From NCBI GenBank assembly GCA_002400365.1, contig DHFK01000087.1, positions 3,041 through 9,461 of the forward strand: a stretch of 6,421 nt of DNA. The letters are read 5' to 3'. The notes below the pieces were generated by a model, which saw nothing but the letters and a program-made list of their open reading frames with translations, was not told the DNA's origin and did not search any database. Of this stretch, positions 1 through 5,221 are shown piece by piece. This DNA is from Anaerolineales bacterium UBA4826. GTDB taxonomy: Bacteria; Chloroflexota; Anaerolineae; UBA4142. Position 1 is the first letter of the stretch; the number at the start of each line of letters is the position of its first letter. The translations under genes were made by a program, and so were the position numbers.

Positions 1-2
1 TG

Positions 3-2840
3 CCGGGATTGTTCTGCCTGGTGGCAACCGACCTGACTGAGCAGAAACGCACCGAGGGGATTGGCGCCGCCGAAAAATCGGCGCGCCCAGGGCTGGAGGA
101 ATCCGAACAGACCCGGCTCGTCCTGCTGAGCATGTTGGAAGACCAACAGCGCGCGGAGGAGGCGTTGCGTGCCAGGGTCGCCACACTCCAAGCCCTTGCC
201 GAGATTGACCGCGAGATCGTTGCCGCCAACGACGCTGGCACGATCCTGGAACTCGTTTGCCGTCACGCGGCTGAGTTGCTGCACGCGCCCAAAGCCGCGA
301 TCGCCACCATGGATGAATCTTCGACGATGCGGATGCGTGCCAGTTTTGGGCTTGCCGACGCCGCCGCAGTCCAGAGCGAATTCATGCGCCAATGGCGCGC
401 GGGCATGTTTCCCGCCAGGCAAGGCGGAATTGTCGCGCTGAACGAAATTCCCGCGGACCCCCCATTCATGCCCGAGTTCCGCGCGCGCGAGAACATCCGC
501 GCCATGGTCATCGTCCCATTGCTCATGGAATCAGCGCGAAGGGGCGCGTTGCTCGTCTTCGATACACGACTGCGCGAGTGGAGCGGGAACGATGTGAACA
601 CGCTCGGACTGTTGGCGGGGCAGACCTGCGTCACGCTCGAAAAGGTGCGCTTGCACACCGAGACCGAGCGCCGCGCCGAGCAACTGGCGCACGCCAACCA
701 ACTGATGAGCGCACTCAGCCAGGCGACGACCAACATCGGACAGATTCTCAAACCGCAGGAGATCATGGAAACCGTAGGGACGGGCTTGCGCCAACTGGGG
801 CTGGGTTGCGTCATCACGCTCCTGGAACCCGACCGGCAGGCGCTGGTCATCCGGTACGCTTCGGTCACATCGCGCGCGCTGGAGCGTTTGGAGCAACTAT
901 TCCAGTTCTCGCCGATTGGCTTTCGCTTGCCGCGCGAACGCTGGCTGGTGCCGCAGGTGGTGGACGCGAACAAGCCGGCGTTCCATCCGAACTGGGGGGC
1001 GCTCGCACACTCCTACCTGCCGCACCTGCCCGAGGCGATCGTCCACCGGGGCATGCGCCTGGTCGGCGTGTCTCCCGAAACGCGCTTTATCTCTGTGCCT
1101 TTGCTTGCCGGGAACATCACGCTGGGGGAATTGTCAGCGTGGGGCAAAGACCTGCAGGAAACCGATCTGCCTGCCTTTGCGGTGTTCGCGGGACAGGTTG
1201 CCGCCGCGCTGGAGAACGCCCGGCTATTCGAAGAGACGCGCCAGCGGCTCGCCGAACTCGAAGCGGTCAACCGCATCTCCACCGCGCTGCGCGCCGCGCA
1301 AACGCTGGACGAAATGCTGCCGCGCTTGCTCGACGAAACCCTGGCGGTGTTGGACACCGACGCCGGCGTGATCTTCTTCTACGACACGAGCCACGATCAA
1401 CTGAACAAAGCCGTCGCGCGCGGCTGGTACACCCAGATGCCCGATACGCCGCTCAAACCCAGCGAATGTGTGGCTGGGCAAGCCATCCTGACCGGGGAAG
1501 CCTATCTGTCGCGCGAATTCACCCGCGACCCGCGGCTGAGGGACTTGCTCTCCCCGGTCATTCCCGCCGGCTGGGGCGGCGCGGGCGCGCCGATTCGCGC
1601 CGCGCAGGAAATCATCGGGGTGATCTGTGTCGCCGTCCAACTGCCGCGCGAGTTCGCCCAACAACAGGTGCGCCTCCTGACCACGCTCGCGGAAATCGTG
1701 GGAAACGCGATCCAGCGCACGCGCCTGCACGAGCAGACCGTGCGCCAAGTGCAGCGGCTCACCGCCTTACACACGATTGACCTGGCTGTCGGCGGCAGTC
1801 TCGACCTGCGCGTGACGTTCGACGTGTTTCTCTCCGAGACCGTCGCGCGCCTGAACGCGGATGCCGCCGCCATCTTGCTCCTCAATCCGTACACCCAGCG
1901 GTTGGAATATACGGCGGCGCGCGGGTTTCGCGGTCAGAGCATCAAACAGTTCAGCGTGCGACTGGGGGAGGGGCTGGCGGGGCGCGCCGCGCTGGAACGA
2001 CGGATGGTAGAGATTAGAGATTGGAGATTAGAAGTTGGAGCCAGCTCCAAGCTCCAGGCTCTAATCTCCAATCTGCAAGCCGAGGGTTTCGTCGCGTCCC
2101 TCGCTGCCCCCCTCATCGCCAAAGGACAACTCAAGGGCGTGCTGGAACTGTTCTACCGCGTCCCGTTCACGCCTGATCCGGGCTGGACGGACTTTATGGG
2201 CACGCTGGCGGGAGAAGCCGCGCTCGCGATTGACAACGCGCAACTGTTCGAACAGTCACAGCGGTTGACGGCAGACCTGTCGCTGGCTTACGACGCGACC
2301 ATCGAGGGGTGGTCGCGTGCGCTCGACCTGCGCGACAAGGAGACGGAAGGACACACCCAACGCGTCGTGGGGATGACCCTGCAACTCGCGCGCGCGTTCG
2401 GCCTGCGCGAGGAGCAACTCGTGCACGTGCGCCGCGGCGCGCTCTTGCACGACATCGGCAAGATGGGCGTGCCGGATGGAATTTTGTTGAAGCCAGGCAA
2501 ACTGACGGACGAGGAATGGGTGCTGATGCGGCGGCATCCGCAGTTGGCGTACGAGATGCTCGCGCCGATCGAATACTTGAAACCCGCGCTCGACATTCCG
2601 TACTGCCACCACGAAAAATGGGATGGGACGGGTTATCCGCGCGGGTTGAAAGGGGAGCAGATTCCGCTGGCGGCGCGTTTGTTCGCGGTGGTTGACGTGT
2701 GGGATGCGCTGCGCTCGGATCGTCCGTATCGTCCCGCATGGTCAGAGGAAGAGACGCGCGCGCACATTCGCGCGGGCGCGGGAACGCACTTTGACCCCCG
2801 CGTGGTAGAAGCATTCGCGCGGCTGACCGAAGCCCCCTGA
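3..2840 (+). CDS. Multi-GAF sensor protein with C-terminal HD-GYP cyclic-di-GMP phosphodiesterase domain (5' partial)
   Basis: Likely a cytoplasmic signalling enzyme that hydrolyses cyclic di-GMP under control of GAF sensor domains. The frame is open to the left edge, and its first residues (VATDLTEQKR, just after the TTG at 9) look like the end of a PAS domain running into a coiled coil, so the true start is upstream and a PAS domain is probably missing. Numbering from the TTG at 9: helical linker about 20-60, GAF1 about 60-220, GAF2 about 232-405, GAF3 about 418-575, GAF4 about 584-755, HD-GYP about 765-940. The HD-GYP motifs are complete: H782, HDIGK at 814-818, H843, HH at 867-868, GYP at 875-877 and the VVDVWDAL segment with D896, so phosphodiesterase activity is expected. 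No receiver domain is visible in the window. The GAF ligands cannot be read from sequence. GAF4 contains the palindromic repeat element listed separately. The gene converges on tupC with a 16-base gap. The family call is firm; the in vivo signal is unknown. Confidence 0.93.
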   Translation, partial: PGLFCLVATDLTEQKRTEGIGAAEKSARPGLEESEQTRLVLLSMLEDQQRAEEALRARVATLQALAEIDREIVAANDAGTILELVCRHAAELLHAPKAAIATMDESSTMRMRASFGLADAAAVQSEFMRQWRAGMFPARQGGIVALNEIPADPPFMPEFRARENIRAMVIVPLLMESARRGALLVFDTRLREWSGNDVNTLGLLAGQTCVTLEKVRLHTETERRAEQLAHANQLMSALSQATTNIGQILKPQEIMETVGTGLRQLGLGCVITLLEPDRQALVIRYASVTSRALERLEQLFQFSPIGFRLPRERWLVPQVVDANKPAFHPNWGALAHSYLPHLPEAIVHRGMRLVGVSPETRFISVPLLAGNITLGELSAWGKDLQETDLPAFAVFAGQVAAALENARLFEETRQRLAELEAVNRISTALRAAQTLDEMLPRLLDETLAVLDTDAGVIFFYDTSHDQLNKAVARGWYTQMPDTPLKPSECVAGQAILTGEAYLSREFTRDPRLRDLLSPVIPAGWGGAGAPIRAAQEIIGVICVAVQLPREFAQQQVRLLTTLAEIVGNAIQRTRLHEQTVRQVQRLTALHTIDLAVGGSLDLRVTFDVFLSETVARLNADAAAILLLNPYTQRLEYTAARGFRGQSIKQFSVRLGEGLAGRAALERRMVEIRDWRLEVGASSKLQALISNLQAEGFVASLAAPLIAKGQLKGVLELFYRVPFTPDPGWTDFMGTLAGEAALAIDNAQLFEQSQRLTADLSLAYDATIEGWSRALDLRDKETEGHTQRVVGMTLQLARAFGLREEQLVHVRRGALLHDIGKMGVPDGILLKPGKLTDEEWVLMRRHPQLAYEMLAPIEYLKPALDIPYCHHEKWDGTGYPRGLKGEQIPLAARLFAVVDVWDALRSDRPYRPAWSEEETRAHIRAGAGTHFDPRVVEAFARLTEAP
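2010..2074. repeat. Heptamer-repeat inverted element inside the GAF4 coding sequence
   Basis: The left half is a period-7 array (GAGATTA, GAGATTG, GAGATTA, GAAGTTG from 2010 to 2037). The right half carries complementary heptamers (CTCCAAG, CTCCAGG, CTCTAAT, CTCCAAT from 2045 to 2072). A perfect 15-bp inverted repeat pairs 2018-2032 with 2060-2074, and an inner perfect 7-bp repeat pairs 2035-2041 with 2044-2050 around a 2-base loop. The tract is much more AT-rich than its surroundings and uses codons rare here (TTA, AGA, CTA). It is read in frame as residues 668-689 of the sensor protein, around IRDWRLEVG and ALISNLQ. It resembles the short repeat family I recall from Chloroflexota and cyanobacterial genomes (an inference without a database search). 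Confidence 0.85.
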
Positions 2841-2856
2841 GCGCGCCGCCGCCCGT

Positions 2857-3579
2857 TCAATACACCATGTCGCCGCGCACGAACGCGGCGGTGCGCGGAT
2901 CCTTCGCCGAGTCGAAAAACTCTTTCGTCGCGGCGATTTCGATCAGGCGTCCGCCGAGCATCAGCCCGACGCGGCGCGCGAGGCGTTTGGCTTGAAAGAC
3001 GTTGTGCGTTACCAGGACGATCGTCGTCCCGCGCGCGCGGTTGTGCTCGCGCACGATTTCCTCGATCAAGCCGACGTTGTATGGGTCGAGGTTCGCGGTC
3101 GGCTCATCGAGCAGCAACACTTGCGGATCAACGACGAGCGCGCGGGCGAGCGCGACGCGCTGCATCTCGCCGCCCGACAATTTGTGCGCCGGCGCGTGCG
3201 CTAGATCGCCTAGCCCCACGCGCGCCAACATCGCGTCAATGCGCCCATCGCCGCGTTCGCCGCGCAAGCCGAGACCATACGCGACATTCGCGCGCGCGGT
3301 CGCGCGCAAGAGGACCGGGCGCTGAAAGACCGTGGTGACCTGCCGCCGGGTTTTCAGCGGCACGTTGCCATTGACCGACTCGCCGCGGTAAACGATGCGC
3401 CCGCGCGTCGGCTGTTCCAAAAAGTTGAGCAAGCGCAACAGCGTGGACTTGCCCGCGCCGCTCGGCCCGACGAGGGCTAACACCTCGCCCGCGCGCACGT
3501 CGAGCCGCGCAATGTCCACGACCGTGCGCCCGGCGTACTCCTTTTTCAAATCCTCGATGCGGTAGACGAGTCCGTCCAT
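2857..3579 (-). CDS. tupC: Tungstate ABC transporter ATP-binding protein
   Basis: ATPase subunit that powers tungstate import with TupB and TupA, on the inner face of the membrane. The 240-residue protein has every ABC motif: Walker A GPSGAGKST (38-46), Q-loop Q86, signature LSGGEMQR (134-141), Walker B VLLLDE (154-159), D-loop and switch histidine H192. It ends shortly after the nucleotide-binding domain, so there is no TOBE domain of the kind found in molybdate ModC. The tail DPRTAAFVRGDMVY is typical of TupC-type proteins as I remember them. The ATG at 3579 is chosen because the family's N-terminus begins there and because its A is also the last base of the tupB stop codon (TAATG), a sign of translational coupling. 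The same frame stays open upstream to 3840, but that extension overlaps tupB and is arginine-rich noise. Phosphate or molybdate transport is the alternative, made less likely by the TupA neighbour. Confidence 0.92.
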   Translation of the reverse strand: MDGLVYRIEDLKKEYAGRTVVDIARLDVRAGEVLALVGPSGAGKSTLLRLLNFLEQPTRGRIVYRGESVNGNVPLKTRRQVTTVFQRPVLLRATARANVAYGLGLRGERGDGRIDAMLARVGLGDLAHAPAHKLSGGEMQRVALARALVVDPQVLLLDEPTANLDPYNVGLIEEIVREHNRARGTTIVLVTHNVFQAKRLARRVGLMLGGRLIEIAATKEFFDSAKDPRTAAFVRGDMVY

Positions 3580-4253
3580 TACTCCCCAATGCGATGTTGC
3601 AACCGCAGCAGCGCCGCGTTCGCGACGAACGCGAGCGCGAGCAGAATGATGCCGAGCGCGAGCGCCAGATCGAAATCGCCGGTGCGCGTGTTCAACACGA
3701 TCGCGGTCGTCAGCACCCGCGTCTTGCCTTCGATGTTGCCGCCGACCAGCATCACCGCGCCGACTTCGGAGATGATGCCGCCGAACGCCGCGACAATCGC
3801 CGCGATCACGCCGATGCGCGCTTCGCGCAACACCGCCCACACTTCTTGCGCGCGCGTCGCGCCGAGCGCGCGCACCTGCAGCCGCAGCGCGGGGTCAACG
3901 CCCTGCACCGCCGTCATCGTCAGTCCGGCGACGAGCGGAAACGCGATGATGATTTGCGCCGCGACCATCGCGCTGGGCGTGAACAGCCAGCCAAGCAGAC
4001 CCAAGGGTCCGCTGCGCGAGAGCATCAGATAGACGAACAAGCCGACGACGACCGGCGGCAGTCCCATGCCGGTGTACAGCAGCGCGGTGATAAACCCGCG
4101 CGCGCGGAGGCGCGACAGCCCGAGCGCCGCGCCAAGCGGCACGCCGACGAGTGTGCTGAGCAAGAGCGCAAGTCCGGTCACGCCCAGAGAGAGCCAGATG
4201 ATTTCGTACAGCGCGGGATCGAATGACAAGATGAGGTTGATGGCGTGGAGCAA
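3579..4253 (-). CDS. tupB: Tungstate ABC transporter permease
   Basis: Inner-membrane channel subunit of the tungstate importer. From the TTG at 4253 it is 224 residues with about five strongly hydrophobic segments (roughly 16-42, 54-78, 93-115, 147-170 and 195-215). The cytoplasmic loop that contacts the ATPase lies about 124-150 (RALGATRAQEVWAVLREARI), and the following GGIISEVGAVMLVGGNI stretch is characteristic of TupB/WtpB permeases. The TTG at 4253 is the first conventional start in the frame but has no ribosome binding site. Seven codons upstream an ATA (4274-4272) sits 5 nt after an AGGGAGG at 4286-4280. Starting there gives an N-terminus of the form (M)DELTRGLLHAINLI, which fits the family better. 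The true extent is therefore probably 3579-4274, with either a non-standard ATA start or an altered ATG. tupA ends at 4290 just upstream, and the stop overlaps the tupC start by one base. Confidence 0.92.
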   Translation of the reverse strand: MLHAINLILSFDPALYEIIWLSLGVTGLALLLSTLVGVPLGAALGLSRLRARGFITALLYTGMGLPPVVVGLFVYLMLSRSGPLGLLGWLFTPSAMVAAQIIIAFPLVAGLTMTAVQGVDPALRLQVRALGATRAQEVWAVLREARIGVIAAIVAAFGGIISEVGAVMLVGGNIEGKTRVLTTAIVLNTRTGDFDLALALGIILLALAFVANAALLRLQHRIGE

Positions 4254-4279
4254 GCCGCGGGTGAGTTCGTCTATTCTTG

Positions 4280-4286
4280 CCTCCCT
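4280..4286 (-). promoter_or_regulatory. Ribosome binding site that points to an ATA start for tupB
   Basis: On the minus strand AGGGAGG lies between the tupA stop (4290) and the frame of tupB. Five bases after its last G is the codon ATA (4274-4272), in frame with tupB. No ATG, GTG or TTG is correctly placed. The annotated-style TTG start at 4253 is 26 nt downstream, too far for this site to serve it. Confidence 0.6.
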
Positions 4287-4289
4287 GAA

Positions 4290-5174
4290 CTACTTGGCGT
4301 TTGCGTAGAACAGTGGCTGCCCGAACTTGTCCGCGCCGAAACCGCCAATCATCTTTTCCGTTTCCGGCGACGTGATCCATCTGACGAAACTCATCGCCAG
4401 ATCAAAATTCACGCCGGGATGTTTGGCTGGGTCAACCGCCATGACGCCGTACGGGTTGAGCAAATCCTTGTCCGCGTTTTCCTTGATGCTATTGCCGCCC
4501 ACGACGACGATCAGGTTCGGCAGTTTGTCTTTCATCGCCAGGTACGTGCCGCGATCGGACAAGGTGTACGCGCCTTTTTCGTTCGAGAACAGGAGCGTGT
4601 CGCCCATCCCTTGACCGAGCGCATTGTACCACCCCATCTCTTTGGTCGGCGTGATGCCGGCGGTTGCCCAGAGACTTGACTCTTTCGAGTTCGTTCCGCT
4701 CTTGTCGCCGCGGCTCGCGAACGTCGCCTTGGCGTTGGCGATCGCTTTGAATGCTTCGGTCACGTGCGCCATGCCGCTAATTTTCGCCGGGTCGCTCTTG
4801 GGACCGAGCAAAACGAAATCGTTGTACATCACGTCCAAGCGCTCTTGCGCGTGCCCGTCTTTGACGAACTGATCCTCGCGCTTGCGGTCGTGAACGAGCA
4901 GGACATCCGCATCGCCTTTGCTCCCGATTTCGATCGCTTGCCCCGTGCCGACGGCGACGACATCTACTTTGCAGTTGAATTTCCTTTCGAAATCCGGCAG
5001 GATGAAATCGAGCAAGCCCGAGTCATACGTGCTGGTCGTGGTTGACAGCCGCAGCGCGCAGTTAGTTGGTTTGTTCGTTGGTTGGTTGGCTGGCTGGCTC
5101 GTTGGCGACGCCGCGCATCCGATGGCGAGCGCGGCGACAAGAATGAGCGCGCTGACAAGCGCAAAATGCCTCAC
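4290..5174 (-). CDS. tupA: Tungstate-binding lipoprotein of an ABC transporter
   Basis: Extracytoplasmic substrate-binding protein that delivers tungstate to TupB. It has 294 residues from a GTG at 5174, preceded by GGAGGAG with 5-nt spacing, which fixes the start; the open frame upstream to 5402 runs antisense to the regulator gene and is rejected. Residues 1-19 are a lipoprotein signal peptide ending at LAIG-Cys20, so the mature protein should be lipid-anchored. Residues 21-38 are a low-complexity linker rich in Pro, Thr, Asn and Gln, encoded by a tetranucleotide repeat. The binding domain follows: STTTSTYDSGLL (44-55) holds the TTTS motif typical of TupA/WtpA, then VGTGQA (75-80), GDADVLLVHD (87-96), MYNDFVLLGP (116-125), SRGDKSGTNSKE (154-165) and YTLSDRGTY (203-211). 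These distinguish it from ModA and PstS. Tungstate over molybdate is inferred from the family. It is the second gene of the cluster, after the regulator. Confidence 0.93.
   Translation of the reverse strand: MRHFALVSALILVAALAIGCAASPTSQPANQPTNKPTNCALRLSTTTSTYDSGLLDFILPDFERKFNCKVDVVAVGTGQAIEIGSKGDADVLLVHDRKREDQFVKDGHAQERLDVMYNDFVLLGPKSDPAKISGMAHVTEAFKAIANAKATFASRGDKSGTNSKESSLWATAGITPTKEMGWYNALGQGMGDTLLFSNEKGAYTLSDRGTYLAMKDKLPNLIVVVGGNSIKENADKDLLNPYGVMAVDPAKHPGVNFDLAMSFVRWITSPETEKMIGGFGADKFGQPLFYANAK
5061..5104. repeat. Tetranucleotide repeat tract encoding the TupA linker
   Basis: Eleven consecutive 4-base units of the form GYTN on the plus strand (GTTA, GTTG, GTTT, GTTC, GTTG three times, GCTG twice, GCTC, GTTG). 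On the coding strand it reads as the Pro/Thr/Asn/Gln-rich linker of TupA directly after the lipidated cysteine. The unit length is not a multiple of three, so gain or loss of one unit would shift the frame early in tupA. Only three adjacent units are identical, so slippage may be slow. Confidence 0.75.
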
Positions 5175-5221
5175 TATTTCTCCTCCACTTGTTATTTTGC
5201 AGAGTAATTGCATTATTTTAC
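5175..5221 (-). promoter_or_regulatory. AT-rich spacer before tupA with paired decamers, possible operator or promoter
   Basis: The region between the regulator stop (5213) and the tupA GTG is about one third GC in an otherwise GC-rich window. On the minus strand it holds two related decamers, GTAAAATAAT (5221-5212) and GCAAAATAAC (5200-5191), identical at 8 of 10 positions and exactly 21 bp apart, which is two helical turns. TGCA occurs at 5198-5201 and 5209-5212, and the flanks form an imperfect dyad. TAAAAT at 5220-5215 could act as a -10 element, but I see no convincing -35. It also contains the tupA ribosome binding site (5180-5186). A regulatory role is conjecture. Confidence 0.3.

Noticed and set aside
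392..1780. Long plus-strand open frame inside the sensor gene
   Set aside because: It is a +1/+2 frame shadow of the GAF array; its translation is Arg/Ala/Gly-rich with no domain resemblance, as expected from high GC.
2010..2074. The inverted repeat as a transcription terminator
   Set aside because: It sits in the middle of an intact coding domain and has no T-run after the stem.
2194..2814. Minus-strand open frames opposite the HD-GYP domain
   Set aside because: Antisense shadows of a strongly conserved catalytic domain; compositionally biased translation.
2841..2856. Bidirectional terminator between the convergent genes
   Set aside because: The 16 bases form no stem and have no T-run on either strand.
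3580..3840. Upstream extension of the tupC frame to 3840
   Set aside because: It lies wholly within tupB in another frame, is arginine-rich, and the ABC domain begins normally at the ATG at 3579 overlapping the tupB stop.
3594..4226. Plus-strand open frames opposite tupB
   Set aside because: They are antisense to a clearly recognisable permease and read as Arg/Asp/Gln-rich low-complexity sequence with no family resemblance.
4290..5174. Phosphate (PstS) or molybdate (ModA) binding protein as the identity of tupA
   Set aside because: The TTTST motif, the GDADVLLVHD and MYNDFVLLGP segments and the TOBE-less ATPase next door match the tungstate family better.
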